64,000 nucleotides of DNA from an uncultured Ectothiorhodospiraceae bacterium (GTDB lineage: Bacteria > Pseudomonadota > Gammaproteobacteria > UBA6429 > Thiohalophilaceae), in assembly GCA_947260005.1 (NCBI GenBank), contig CAMYOL010000037.1, positions 1 to 64,000 on the forward strand, in the 5' to 3' direction. Each line of letters begins with the position of its first letter. Positions within the stretch are counted from its first letter, which is position 1. The notes beneath the pieces are model-generated. The model was not told where the DNA came from. It made no database searches and saw only the letters and a list, made by a program, of their open reading frames with translations. This document shows, in pieces, positions 32,634 through 43,852 of this stretch. The translations under genes were made by a program, and so were the position numbers.

Positions 32634-33975
32634 TTTCAATATTGAGCACATTGCATTTAATTTTGCCAGAGTGTAATCGAGCGGTCACCTTATCACCAAT
32701 ATTTAGTTTGTTAGAGTTCCGAACAAGCGTGTCGTTGTCAGTACGCGTTACAATGGCATAACCGCGTTCAAGTGTTGCAAGGGGGCTCACTGTGTTTAAC
32801 ACCTTAGTTAGACTTAGAAAAGTTTGCTGCCTGTCAGTTAACTGGTGTTTAACGCTCTGTTGTAAACGGTTGCTCAGTGTTTGGCAGTTCTGACGTCGAG
32901 TTGAAATTTGCCGGGCAGGGTGCAGTGCAGTCAGCTTTTCGTAATATACTTTCTGTTGTAATTTCATTTGGGATATCAAAATCGATATCGCTTTTGATGT
33001 TCGTGATTGCAATTCGTCGACGCGTTGTGAGTAGTCCTGTATACGTCGACCTGGGTGTTGTAGTCGCTTTGCGATCCAGCTTAAGCGCTGACTAAGGTGA
33101 CGTTGATGACGTTTGTTTGATTGGACGAGTCGTGAACGTAATAATTTAAGTTTAGTACGTAATTCAAATTGATTTGGGCTTACCATTTCAGCCGCAGCAG
33201 TCGGAGTCGCGGCTCTGAAATCTGCAACCAGGTCGGCAATGGTGACATCGACCTCATGGCCAACACCACATATTATAGGCAAGCTGCAATTATAAATCGC
33301 TTTGGCAACCACCTCTTCGTTAAACGACCATAAGTCTTCTAACGAACCACCGCCCCGCGCGAGAATAAGCACATCAGTCTCGTTTCGATCAACGGCTGTT
33401 TTTATCATTCTGGCAATTTGTGAGGCACTTTGTTCACCTTGCACGGCAACCGGATAAATAATGACTCGCGCCGATGGGTAACGGCGTTTTAACGTCGTCA
33501 GGATATCGCGTATTGCCGCACCAGTTGGGGAGGTGATGACTCCAATCGTTTTAATCGAGTCAGGAAGGGGTTGTTTGTGCTCGTTGGCAAACAAACCCTG
33601 CTGCTGCAAACGTTGTTTTAATTCATCAAAAGCCCTTCGTAAAGCCCCGTCCCCAGAGGCTTCCATATGTTCTGCGATGATTTGAAATTCACCTCGTGCT
33701 TCATATAAACCGATACGTGCGCGGATGAGTATCTGATCGCCATTTTTGGGGGTAAAAGCAACCATTGAATTCCGATTTCGAAACATCGCACAACGTACCT
33801 GAGCAACTTCATCTTTTAGTGAGAAGTACCAATGGCCGGAGGCAGGGCGGGCAAAATTGGATATCTCACCCTCAACCCATAACAATGGAAAGCTACCTTC
33901 TAACAGGGCACGTGCCTCTCTGTTTAGACGGCTAATGGAATATATATCGCGTTGCTGATTCGTTAGATTATTCAT
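32626..33975 (-). CDS. xseA: Exodeoxyribonuclease VII large subunit
   Basis: Single-strand exonuclease subunit. 449 residues: N-terminal OB fold (RPASGHWYFSLKDEVAQVRC), catalytic core with ARGGGSLEDLWSFNEE and GVGHEVDVTIADLVADFRA, then a long coiled coil, and a C-terminal ERGYAIV segment. It diverges from guaB as in E. coli. A terminator lies just beyond its start side, shared with the upstream lipoprotein gene. Confidence 0.96.
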   Translation of the reverse strand: MNNLTNQQRDIYSISRLNREARALLEGSFPLLWVEGEISNFARPASGHWYFSLKDEVAQVRCAMFRNRNSMVAFTPKNGDQILIRARIGLYEARGEFQIIAEHMEASGDGALRRAFDELKQRLQQQGLFANEHKQPLPDSIKTIGVITSPTGAAIRDILTTLKRRYPSARVIIYPVAVQGEQSASQIARMIKTAVDRNETDVLILARGGGSLEDLWSFNEEVVAKAIYNCSLPIICGVGHEVDVTIADLVADFRAATPTAAAEMVSPNQFELRTKLKLLRSRLVQSNKRHQRHLSQRLSWIAKRLQHPGRRIQDYSQRVDELQSRTSKAISILISQMKLQQKVYYEKLTALHPARQISTRRQNCQTLSNRLQQSVKHQLTDRQQTFLSLTKVLNTVSPLATLERGYAIVTRTDNDTLVRNSNKLNIGDKVTARLHSGKIKCNVLNIENE

Positions 33976-34021
33976 TCTGTCATCTTAGCCTGTGGCGTCA
34001 CAAAGATCATTTTATCAGTTC

Positions 34022-34052
34022 AAAAAAAAGGCCGGGGAACCCCGGCCTTTTT
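34022..34052. terminator. Bidirectional rho-independent terminator
   Basis: AAAAAAAA-GGCCGGGG-AA-CCCCGGCC-TTTTT: a perfect 8-bp GC stem with a 2-base AA gap, flanked by A and T runs on both sides. It would end transcription of the lipoprotein gene before xseA. Confidence 0.9.
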
Positions 34053-34082
34053 AGTTCAACATCGATTCAAGAAAAGCCTGAA

Positions 34083-34397
34083 TTAATATTGGGGTCCTGC
34101 ATTTTTTTGCTCAGCATATTGTTTCAGTGCATTGGCACTTTGACGTTTTGCTTTGTTAGCCAGTTTAACGGCCTTGGCATAATCTTCAGCCTTCATTGCT
34201 TTTTTGGCTTGCTTGATAATTTTACCAGTGTCACGCCACTCGTAACCTTTGCCTTTTGCTCGTTTCTTTTCATGCTCAGCTGCAGTAATTGCAGATGCTG
34301 CATCACCTTTAGTGACATCAGAGCCACCACCACCACCGGTGCCACAGGCTCCAAGCGCAAATGCTGCTGCTAATGCGAAGGGTATAACTTTTCTCAT
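34083..34397 (-). CDS. Small lipoprotein resembling SoxXA-binding proteins
   Basis: 104 residues with a signal peptide and lipobox ALGACG, a glycine run, then an Ala/Lys-rich helical domain: SAITAAEHEKKRAKGKGYEW, RDTGKIIKQAKKAMKAEDYA, KAVKLANKAKRQ. The EWRDT plus A/K-rich heptads pattern resembles the SoxXA-binding (SoxK) group, though other coiled helical lipoproteins share such composition. No sox genes are in this window. It has its own strong RBS (GGAGGAGC) and terminator. Confidence 0.6.
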   Translation of the reverse strand: MRKVIPFALAAAFALGACGTGGGGGSDVTKGDAASAITAAEHEKKRAKGKGYEWRDTGKIIKQAKKAMKAEDYAKAVKLANKAKRQSANALKQYAEQKNAGPQY

Positions 34398-34574
34398 GCT
34401 GCTCCTCCAAAATCAAACGCGTTTATTCTTTAAGAAAATGCTAATTAGCTGTTGAATGTGAATATTTAATATTTTCTACACCTGCTGATGTAGCCACATC
34501 CAACCGGTCCATTATGCGCATAACCGACCGGGCTTGGCAATGCTGTGATTGTGGCTAAATACAAAAAGTTTTGA

Positions 34575-34603
34575 TTGAGGCGGTATTAGAAAATCTTTAT
34601 AAT
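34575..34603 (+). promoter_or_regulatory. Candidate sigma70 promoter of guaB
   Basis: TTGAGG (34575-34580) and a consensus TATAAT (34598-34603) are separated by 17 bp, ending 38 bp before the guaB ATG. No purine-repressor-like palindrome was noticed. Confidence 0.55.
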
Positions 34604-34620
34604 CCGCGACTTTACAATAA

Positions 34621-36111
<1,491 letters not shown>

Positions 36112-36124
36112 GCTTTTTAAAAGC

Positions 36125-37708
36125 GTGACCAACTCAAAAAACATTCATCAAGATCGAATTCTTATCCTGGATTTCGGTTCTCAATATACTCAGTTAATTG
36201 CACGACGTGTTCGTGAAGCCGGTGTTTATTGTGAACTTTATGCCTGGGATATTAGCGATGATGATGTTAAAAACTTTCAACCCAGTGGCATAATTTTATC
36301 AGGTGGACCGGAAAGCACGATAGGTGATGATGCTCCAGTCGCTCCCCAGTCTGTTTTTGAACTCGATATTCCCGTCTTAGGCATTTGTTATGGCATGCAG
36401 ACCATGGCGGCGCAGTTGGGTGGCAAGGTAGAAAACGCCGACCATCATGAGTATGGCTTTGCCAAAGTTCGCGCGCGTGGTCATACCGCACTGTTGAAAA
36501 ATATCGAAGACGAAGTCTCTGAAGATGGCTTTGGTTTGCTCGATGTCTGGATGAGTCACGGAGACAGGGTTACCGAAATACCAAACGGTTTTAAGTTAAT
36601 GGCGTCGACAGATTCTGCCCCGATTGCTGGCATCGCCAATGAAGAAAAACATTTTTACGGACTCCAGTTTCACCCCGAAGTTACCCATACTCAGCAAGGA
36701 CAGCGAATTATTGAGCGTTTTGTACATGACATTTGTGGCTGCGAGTCATTATGGAATGCCAGTAACATCGTTGAAGATGCCATTGCCAGTGTGAAAGAGA
36801 ATATTGGTGATGATGAAGTTATTTTAGGATTATCGGGTGGCGTCGATTCCTCCGTGGTGGCGGCCTTATTACATAAGGCGATAGGCGATCAATTAACCTG
36901 TGTGTTTGTTGATAACGGATTGCTGCGTTTACATGAAGGCGATCAGGTGATGGCCACGTTTGCCGAACACATGGGCGTAAAAGTGATTCGTATTGATGCC
37001 GAAGCCCGTTTTCTGGGTGCACTCAAAGGTGTCGATGATCCAGAGCGTAAACGTAAACTCATTGGTAATTTATTCATCGAAGTCTTTGAAGAAGAATCTG
37101 CAAAACTTAAACAGGCAAAGTGGTTGGCACAGGGTACCATTTATCCTGATGTGATCGAATCTGCTGGAGCAAAAACGGGTAAGGCACACTTAATAAAATC
37201 ACATCATAATGTGGGTGGTTTACCCGAAGATATGAAGCTTAAACTCTGTGAGCCATTGCGGGAATTATTTAAAGATGAAGTGCGCAAACTTGGTGTAGAA
37301 CTCGGTTTGCCCTACGACATGGTTTATCGTCATCCTTTCCCCGGACCAGGGTTGGGTGTGCGAATTTTGGGTGAAGTGAAAAAAGAATATGCTGATCTAC
37401 TTCGCCTGGCAGATAACATTTTTATCGAAGAACTATTCAAACATGATTTATATCATGGTATATCACAGGCTTTTACCGTATTTCTTCCGGTGAAATCTGT
37501 GGGTGTTACTGGAGACGGTCGCCGTTATCAATATGTCGTCGCGATGCGGGCAGTTGAAACGGTCGATTTCATGACCGCCCGTTGGGCACACTTACCCTAT
37601 GATTTTTTAGATTTAGTTTCGCGTCGAATCGTCAACGAAATAGACGGTATATCTCGAGTTGTCTATGATGTGACTGGTAAACCCCCCGGCACCATTGAGT
37701 GGGAATAG
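36125..37708 (+). CDS. guaA: GMP synthase (glutamine-hydrolysing)
   Basis: Aminates XMP to GMP. 527 residues: class I amidotransferase domain with catalytic cysteine in LGICYGMQ and histidine in QFHPEV, ATP-pyrophosphatase P-loop LSGGVDSSV, and the C-terminal dimerisation domain ending KPPGTIEWE. The frame starts with GTG 36125 ([11 protein letters not shown]); there is no ATG before the conserved [10 protein letters not shown]. Confidence 0.98.
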   Translation: MTNSKNIHQDRILILDFGSQYTQLIARRVREAGVYCELYAWDISDDDVKNFQPSGIILSGGPESTIGDDAPVAPQSVFELDIPVLGICYGMQTMAAQLGGKVENADHHEYGFAKVRARGHTALLKNIEDEVSEDGFGLLDVWMSHGDRVTEIPNGFKLMASTDSAPIAGIANEEKHFYGLQFHPEVTHTQQGQRIIERFVHDICGCESLWNASNIVEDAIASVKENIGDDEVILGLSGGVDSSVVAALLHKAIGDQLTCVFVDNGLLRLHEGDQVMATFAEHMGVKVIRIDAEARFLGALKGVDDPERKRKLIGNLFIEVFEEESAKLKQAKWLAQGTIYPDVIESAGAKTGKAHLIKSHHNVGGLPEDMKLKLCEPLRELFKDEVRKLGVELGLPYDMVYRHPFPGPGLGVRILGEVKKEYADLLRLADNIFIEELFKHDLYHGISQAFTVFLPVKSVGVTGDGRRYQYVVAMRAVETVDFMTARWAHLPYDFLDLVSRRIVNEIDGISRVVYDVTGKPPGTIEWE

Positions 37709-38084
37709 CAGAACCCGCTTTTTAGCCGCGATTCTTCAAGCCTTTTAGTGGTTGGCCTTCACGGTTTGCTGCCAAGTCGATAGATTGTATGAAGTTACCG
37801 TATCGCAAGGACGCGAATTGATTATTCATGAACTAAAACGACTGATGCTAATGGCGGCCTATTAGTATACTGACATTGTATTTGGGAGACGTAACAAACG
37901 ATTAATTCTTGTTTTTGCACTATAGTCAGGTGAACTAGTTACCTTATTAGTGGCGGTTTTTAATTGTGCTGTCATAGTATTGGTGAGTGGGTTAATACTC
38001 ATTGTCATCTTGGTTATTATTGGAATTGACAAAAAATATATGTCATATATGTGACTTGGGCCGAATAATATACAGAGTTAATTT
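37709..38084. other. Intergenic region with a possible gene remnant
   Basis: 376 bp after guaA. Between 37749 and 37865 the + strand holds 38 open codons ending in TAG that read like protein (QVDRLYEVTVSQGRELI), preceded by a stop and lacking a start. The rest is AT-rich with no repeat or hairpin that I can support. It marks the left edge of the accessory block. Confidence 0.3.
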
Positions 38085-39590
38085 ATGCAACAAAACCTTA
38101 GTGCATCAGAAAAAAAAGAATACTTAATATATGTTGTACTCAGCATATTAATTTGTACCATCGTCTTACTTTTCACCGATTATATTTATATTCAATATGA
38201 TTCGTACTATTACTTATCTATTGTTGAAAGTGTCTTAAATGGCACTGGATTTAAAGATTATACAACGGACCCTGAAATGGGAGTGCGTACACCACAAAAT
38301 GGTGTTGTTTACATTTATTTGATTTTGCATAAACTCGGTTTTACTTTAATGCAGGAAAAATTAAATGTAATCGCAGTATTAAATTCTATATTTATTGGGA
38401 TATCATCGATAATGGTAAGTAAGATAACAAAAAAAATCGGTATTCCTAAAGATATTGCCTTCCTTATTAGTGTCAGCATTCCATTAAGTTTCTATTACCA
38501 GATGGTACTTTTACAAGGTATAAATGATGCTCCTTATATATTACTAACGCTAATCGTATTATGGGTTGTTATAAACGTCAAAGTAATAACAAGAACGAAT
38601 TTCATTAGCTTGCTGGTGATTTCATTATGTATCAACCACTTTAGATTAACTGGGATATTCGCCTTCATGACAGGGATGATTCACCAGTTTTTCATGAAAG
38701 AATACAAAGGAGTGTTGGTTTATCTAATGTTGTCGATCATAACATTGATATCGCTAATGCTTGCAATATACATCCTGGGATTTGATTTATCTGGTGTCAG
38801 CAATCGCTCAAGTGAAATTTTTTCAAGCTATGACATTACGTTTTTTCTGGCTCACTTGAAGAAAACATTATTTTTAAATATACCTGAAGCTGTAGTGCGA
38901 TTAACTTATTTTACCTCCGGACTATCGATTACCTATGTTTTTGTTGGTATTAGCCTTTCAGGGCTAGTGATTTTATCCATATTTTTAGCATTGCGAACAG
39001 GGTTTAAGTCAAAAAACTATGCCATTGTCAGTTTACTTAGTTTTGTATTAATGATGTTGCTGTTTTTTCAACTGCATCCAGCACAACCGACCAGATATAT
39101 ATTGACCGTGAGCATTTTATTACCGATTATTATTGCTTATTCACTAACAGGTATAATGCAAAAATATGTTATTTATACAATGTTTTCAGTGTGGATGATA
39201 CTAAATGTAGTGCAAATCTATAATACTGATCTTTTTCAACTCGCGAACATGAGAAAGAACTTCGGTATGACTGTAACGGAACATTTTTCTGACAAGGATT
39301 ATAGGCTGATTAGTTATTTTCCTAGACTCACGTATTTTTATATACATAAACGAGCTGAGAAAATTGATAAACCCGATCAATTGAAGCTTGATAAAGAAGC
39401 TGTGATCATTGGCCCAAAGGATTTTATTAAATCGTATTTGGACTTATATAAACAAAAATACTCTACGTATGATCTGAATATAACAAAGTACCCATTCGGT
39501 TATGTAGGGCACAAAAAAGCAGAAAATTATTCTATTTTTAAACCATATGACCCATCGTTGATATACGTGTACGGAATTACAAAAAAATAA
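38085..39590 (+). CDS. Polytopic membrane protein, glycosyltransferase-like
   Basis: 501 residues with about ten membrane helices and a soluble C-terminal ~100 residues. After the first helix comes an extracytoplasmic acidic stretch (YIQYDSYYYLSIVESVL) and RTPQNGVV, the layout of GT-C lipid-linked-sugar glycosyltransferases. First gene of a four-gene AT-rich operon with a flippase-like LPG-synthase-TM protein, a GT2 enzyme and DUF2304. Specific family not recognised; codon and base use are far more AT-rich than guaA, suggesting transfer. Confidence 0.65.
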   Translation: MQQNLSASEKKEYLIYVVLSILICTIVLLFTDYIYIQYDSYYYLSIVESVLNGTGFKDYTTDPEMGVRTPQNGVVYIYLILHKLGFTLMQEKLNVIAVLNSIFIGISSIMVSKITKKIGIPKDIAFLISVSIPLSFYYQMVLLQGINDAPYILLTLIVLWVVINVKVITRTNFISLLVISLCINHFRLTGIFAFMTGMIHQFFMKEYKGVLVYLMLSIITLISLMLAIYILGFDLSGVSNRSSEIFSSYDITFFLAHLKKTLFLNIPEAVVRLTYFTSGLSITYVFVGISLSGLVILSIFLALRTGFKSKNYAIVSLLSFVLMMLLFFQLHPAQPTRYILTVSILLPIIIAYSLTGIMQKYVIYTMFSVWMILNVVQIYNTDLFQLANMRKNFGMTVTEHFSDKDYRLISYFPRLTYFYIHKRAEKIDKPDQLKLDKEAVIIGPKDFIKSYLDLYKQKYSTYDLNITKYPFGYVGHKKAENYSIFKPYDPSLIYVYGITKK

Positions 39591-39597
39591 AATTTAC

Positions 39598-40566
39598 ATG
39601 AAAAAATTCCGGTTAAAATTTCAATATTTGACTTTGATCATTAGTTTTGGTTTGTTGGCTTTAATTATTCACCAACTTGATTGGACATTAATCAAGGCCG
39701 GATTTAATAAATATACGCTTAAGGACTTATTTGTTGTTTTAGTTGTCTATTTACTCGTTGCAATAATTCGAAGTTACCAATTTAAAGTAGCATTAATGGG
39801 CAAGAAGCCGAATCTTGTTTCCCTGGTCGTGGTTAATATGCGGCATAATTTCTACCAGTCGGTACTGCCTGCACAGTCTGCTGATTTGATCTACGGCTGG
39901 ATTTTAAAAACCGTAACCGGTATTGAACTCAAGCACGGCAACGTCAGTCTGTTTATTGTCCGAGTTACGGATGTGTTAATATTAAGTTTATTCTTGGCTG
40001 TTTCACTGATATTTATTGAAAATAAAAACTCATTATTACTTGAAGTCACCGCATCTACCTTGCTACTTTTGGCCTTGCTGGTCATGACGAAATTGAGATA
40101 CTTTCTTACATTATTCGCGAATGGTATTGGTTATCTAATTGCTAAATTTTCGATAAAAAAATCTGAGACATTGACAGAACTGGCCGACGAATTATCAGTT
40201 TATCTCAATCAATACTATACAAAACAATATGCGGTTACAGTTATTTTTACGGGTGCATTGGCCTGGTTTTTAGTTGCAAGCCTGTTTATCTTGCTTTTTA
40301 ATATGTTGGATATCAATATTGGATTGACTGGGGCCATTCTATTGGTCGCATTAGTCAATTTGGCAGCTTTACTACCCATATCAAGTGTGGGAGGAATTGG
40401 AGTCAGAGAGCCTGCGTTAATAATTGGTCTGCTTATGTTAGGCTATAATTTAGTGGATAGCTCGGCTAATGCGATCCTGGTTCGATTACCTTTATATTTA
40501 TTACCATTGTGTCTCGGTGCAATATTTTTACTTAATATAAGCGTTATTAGAAACAGGTTAAAATAA
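39598..40566 (+). CDS. Lysylphosphatidylglycerol synthase transmembrane-type (UPF0104) protein
   Basis: 322 residues, about eight membrane helices. The C-terminal signature LPISSVGGIGVREPALI matches the flippase-like membrane domain shared with MprF and the UPF0104 family; no soluble lysyltransferase domain is attached. Such stand-alone proteins often sit with glycosyltransferases. It follows the previous gene by 7 bp. Confidence 0.75.
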   Translation: MKKFRLKFQYLTLIISFGLLALIIHQLDWTLIKAGFNKYTLKDLFVVLVVYLLVAIIRSYQFKVALMGKKPNLVSLVVVNMRHNFYQSVLPAQSADLIYGWILKTVTGIELKHGNVSLFIVRVTDVLILSLFLAVSLIFIENKNSLLLEVTASTLLLLALLVMTKLRYFLTLFANGIGYLIAKFSIKKSETLTELADELSVYLNQYYTKQYAVTVIFTGALAWFLVASLFILLFNMLDINIGLTGAILLVALVNLAALLPISSVGGIGVREPALIIGLLMLGYNLVDSSANAILVRLPLYLLPLCLGAIFLLNISVIRNRLK

Positions 40567-40582
40567 CGGTCATAAAATCATC

Positions 40583-41284
40583 ATGAATGATAAAGATGTC
40601 ATCATTTTTATTCCTACCTATAATGACAGTGTTGAGTTATGTCGACTTATTGATGAAATTACTGAAAATTTTCCCGCTGCAAGCATACTGGTTATTGACG
40701 ATGGTTCGGAATTACCCATTAAAACATACCGTAAGGTGCTCAAGGTAAGAATACCCTTTAATATGGGACTTGGTGTGGCTACACATGTCGCCATTGATTA
40801 TGCGCTCTATTACAATTTTAATACGTTAATACGTGTCGATGCAGATGGTCAGCACAGCATTGATGACATTAGTCAATTTCTATCAGCACTCAACGAAAGC
40901 AATGATGTCGTCATTGGAACAAGAGAAAATAGAAACGAGTTTGCTGGTTTGTCTAGTTTTTTTAAGCGATTCGCCAGGGCCTATATTTATTTGCTGGTAA
41001 AGTTAACCGTGCGAAAAAAAATACCGAGCGATATTAATTCTGGTTTTATTGCCATGAATAAAAAGGTTATGCAGTATATTAATACGATCGAATTGGATCG
41101 TTATCCAGAGCCACAGATTATTTTGCATTCAGTCTCGGCAGGGTTAACTGTCGGTGAGGTAAAAATACAGCAAAATGAACGTAAATTCGGTATGTCTACT
41201 ATTAAATTGTCTTCTGGCCTGAGATTGTTATTTCGTGTTTCTATCTATTGTGTAGTGATATTATTTCAGATGAAAAAAACATGA
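40583..41284 (+). CDS. Glycosyltransferase family 2 (polyprenyl-phosphate type)
   Basis: 233 residues. GT-A fold signatures: IFIPTYNDSVELCRLIDEI, the nucleotide-binding VIDDGSE, and the metal-binding DxD in RVDADGQHSIDDI. Resembles dolichyl-phosphate-mannose synthase-like enzymes without the membrane tail. Likely charges a lipid carrier for the 38085 glycosyltransferase; that is inference from the operon. Its stop overlaps the next start (ATGA). Confidence 0.85.
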   Translation: MNDKDVIIFIPTYNDSVELCRLIDEITENFPAASILVIDDGSELPIKTYRKVLKVRIPFNMGLGVATHVAIDYALYYNFNTLIRVDADGQHSIDDISQFLSALNESNDVVIGTRENRNEFAGLSSFFKRFARAYIYLLVKLTVRKKIPSDINSGFIAMNKKVMQYINTIELDRYPEPQIILHSVSAGLTVGEVKIQQNERKFGMSTIKLSSGLRLLFRVSIYCVVILFQMKKT

Positions 41285-41634
41285 TATTTAAAATATTATT
41301 AATTTTGTTTTTACTATTTTGTTTAGTAACATTGATTCGTAAACGGTTACTTAATATTGATTTATCATTCCCGTGGTTTGTTTCGATGATAGCGCTTGCA
41401 ATCGCGAGTACCTCAGATATTTTTATTCACGGCACGGCCAATTTACTTGGGATTGTTTATCATCCACTCGTGGTGATTATGATTTCTCTGTTTATTTTAT
41501 TATCGTTGGTAACCGTTTTAGCCATTTATTTGACTGAGATTCGACGGCGGCAAATACTGATTATTCGAAAACTTGCCTTACAAGATATTAAAAATCAGTT
41601 AAACTCTAAAACAGACTATCGCTCACGTACGTAG
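41281..41634 (+). CDS. DUF2304 membrane protein
   Basis: 117 residues from ATG 41281 (MIFKILLILFLLFCLVTLIRKR), overlapping the GT2 gene by four bases; the track's start at 41248 lies inside that gene. Three hydrophobic helices and a basic C-terminal tail follow the DUF2304 pattern, a family regularly found beside DPM1-like GT2 genes. Probably a membrane partner of the glycosyltransferase. Confidence 0.75.
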   Translation: MIFKILLILFLLFCLVTLIRKRLLNIDLSFPWFVSMIALAIASTSDIFIHGTANLLGIVYHPLVVIMISLFILLSLVTVLAIYLTEIRRRQILIIRKLALQDIKNQLNSKTDYRSRT

Positions 41635-41652
41635 CGTGGTTTTACTTTAAGC

Positions 41653-41790
41653 TTAATGTGACTCTATGGCACTTTGTAAGGTGGCACCTGGTACTACCGG
41701 TGATTTCGTGGTTACCATATTGATGTCGTATTCAATCGCTTGTTCGGTATGGAATTGACCCTGGTTACTGGTAATGCCTTGGCTAACGTA
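41653..41790 (-). pseudogene. Possible gene fragment
   Basis: On the minus strand about 45 codons ending in TAA read as ordinary protein (YVSQGITSNQGQFHTEQAIE, YDINMVTTKSPVVPGATLQS). No start codon or upstream part exists because the frame runs into the signal-peptide region of the next plus-strand gene. Family not recognised. It is probably the 3' end of a lost gene. Confidence 0.3.
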
Positions 41791-41806
41791 TATAAGGTTG
41801 ATTATA

Positions 41807-42199
41807 ATGAAAAAATTAATATTGATAATAATGATTTTTTTCTCTTATGTGACTTACGCAATGGCAGAAGACTTTGGCGTCTATTGTGGCCATCATGATG
41901 GTGTTTCTAATATTTCTGTCGCCGCCAATGAAAGTGTTGCTTTTGCGTATTGGACTAACGCTAAAAGTAAAAAGAGTGTTGCTTTCAAAATTAAAACCAA
42001 GAAAGAAGATCTTTTCGAGTATGAGGCTAGCGTCTCATATAACCCAGGTGTATATCATCTATCCGTATCGCGTAAAGCAAGCTTTGTCACGACCGAATTT
42101 GTATCGGGTAAGGTATCGAACAGAGTTCATTTTAGTCAAAATTGTCGGATGCTTAACAAGGATGAGGTTTCTAAACTCATGGCTAAGGGCGGTAATTAA
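41807..42199 (+). CDS. Hypothetical exported protein, 130 aa
   Basis: Not recognised. Starts at ATG 41807 (MKKLILIIMIFFSYVTYAMA), a clear Sec signal peptide cleaved after about residue 20; AAGG lies nine bases upstream. The mature part (~110 residues) is beta-rich and basic, with two cysteines (YCGHHDG and QNCRML) that could form a disulfide in the periplasm. The track start adds 11 residues before the signal peptide. Confidence 0.65.
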   Translation: MKKLILIIMIFFSYVTYAMAEDFGVYCGHHDGVSNISVAANESVAFAYWTNAKSKKSVAFKIKTKKEDLFEYEASVSYNPGVYHLSVSRKASFVTTEFVSGKVSNRVHFSQNCRMLNKDEVSKLMAKGGN

Positions 42200-42526
42200 T
42201 GAAAACTTGCTCACTTAAGAATACGTAAAGAAAATTACTAAATAAATTAAGTTTATTTAATATTTAAATCCTTACAATTATTAAGAGTCACTAATTGCGA
42301 GTTATTTTTCCCGCGTAACTTCCTTTTCGCTATTGTACATAGCTTGATGGGCTTTTTGAGCACCTATTCTTAATACTATACCCTTAATTTTTCCATAGAA
42401 AAAATACATATTTCAAGTGATTACGTCCTTCGGCACTCAAGAAATCGTCTAATAGTCCGACATATCAAAAATGGGAATAAATATATAACTCCTATTTAGA
42501 TAGGGTAAAACGAGATTAGATTCCAA
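42200..42526. other. AT-rich intergenic region
   Basis: 327 bp without an ORF, RNA, repeat or convincing hairpin. It must contain the promoter of the chemoreceptor-like gene at 42527, but I cannot assign hexamers with confidence. Confidence 0.4.
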
Positions 42527-43759
42527 ATGTTTAAAGTAAATCGTCATACGCTACTTAGTATTTGTTTTAGTCCCAAATTTTTAGGCTCAATAAATTTTCT
42601 CGTTATTTCATTAGTACTCAGTCAGTTAATTTATTTTGATACCGTCAAACCCGAGATATTATTATCTATATTGGCATTAATTATAGTTGGTTGGCTTTTG
42701 CGAGTAATTCGACGTAAAGCCAGCCGAAGTTTCCAGCATCAGTTGATGAATAATTTAATGCATAACATGAACCATGAAGACCATCTAAAGTTCGAGCCTG
42801 TACCGGGCATAACATACAGCTACCAGATTGCGGATGAATTTAATGCGGCCATGCAATCGCTCTGTACGATGCGTCATATGATTTCCAATGTGACTGGAAA
42901 TTTAGCTCGCCATGCCGCTTCGGTTTCGGTTACGGCAGCAACGGTTGCGATGCAGATGTCAGAACAGATATCAAAAACCGATGAGGTGACGGTGTTAGTC
43001 GATCATATGCAGAGTGTGTTTACTCACGCAATAGAAATCGCCAACAATACAGTGGAAGTTGCTAATAAATCAGAAACGGAAGGTAACAGTGGCAAATTAA
43101 TCATGACACAAGCGATGGCCTCTGTGACTAAATTGAGTCAATCAGTTACCTCTACCGGGGGGCTGGTGCGACAGCTGGGTGAAGAAAGTGAAGAAATAAA
43201 TGGTATTATCAATGTCATAAAAGGCGTGGCAGAACAAACCAACTTGTTGGCATTAAATGCTGCTATCGAAGCGGCACGAGCGGGTGAACAGGGCAGGGGG
43301 TTTGCTGTTGTGGCTGACGAAGTCAGGAGTCTGGCGGGGAAAACACAACAACATGCCAGTGAGATTGAATCGATCATTGCGCGCCTGGTTTCTAATGTGC
43401 GCAACACTTCAGATAAAGTGAATGATGCGGTAAAACTCGCCGAGGTGTCTGATGAAGCGATAGAAGGAGTGGTGATGTCTTACTCTGACATTGTAGGGTT
43501 TATGTTTGAAGTGAGTGAGTTAGGAAAGGAACTGGCGAATGTGACACAAGATGAAAAAACCAATGTTGATGATGTATTTACTAAGCTGGATAATATAAAA
43601 GGGATTAGCGAAAACTCGGAGCAGAGTATCTTATTAATGAAACGAGCAGGGGTGGAATTAGACAGCCTGGGCCAGCAACTCGATATGATCGCTACACAGC
43701 ACAATACGGCTAGTCACGATGAAGATGAGCAGGATGAAGATACAGTCGAACTTTTTTAG
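42527..43759 (+). CDS. Methyl-accepting chemotaxis-like signalling protein
   Basis: 410 residues. Two closely spaced N-terminal membrane helices (~20-35 and ~43-58) leave almost no periplasmic loop, so there is no external ligand-binding domain. The cytoplasmic part ends in the MCP hairpin with the tip sequence GVAEQTNLLALNAAIEAARA and GRGFAVVADEVRSLA. The C-terminus is very acidic (DEDEQDEDTVELF), without an NWETF-type CheR pentapeptide. Probably senses an internal or membrane signal. Confidence 0.9.
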   Translation: MFKVNRHTLLSICFSPKFLGSINFLVISLVLSQLIYFDTVKPEILLSILALIIVGWLLRVIRRKASRSFQHQLMNNLMHNMNHEDHLKFEPVPGITYSYQIADEFNAAMQSLCTMRHMISNVTGNLARHAASVSVTAATVAMQMSEQISKTDEVTVLVDHMQSVFTHAIEIANNTVEVANKSETEGNSGKLIMTQAMASVTKLSQSVTSTGGLVRQLGEESEEINGIINVIKGVAEQTNLLALNAAIEAARAGEQGRGFAVVADEVRSLAGKTQQHASEIESIIARLVSNVRNTSDKVNDAVKLAEVSDEAIEGVVMSYSDIVGFMFEVSELGKELANVTQDEKTNVDDVFTKLDNIKGISENSEQSILLMKRAGVELDSLGQQLDMIATQHNTASHDEDEQDEDTVELF

Positions 43760-43852
43760 CAAGAAACACTCTCAGCGATAAAAAAACATTCACTTTCACA
43801 TTATGATTTCGTAAACTCCACCGCTCTATGATGGTCATAATCGAAATATAAA

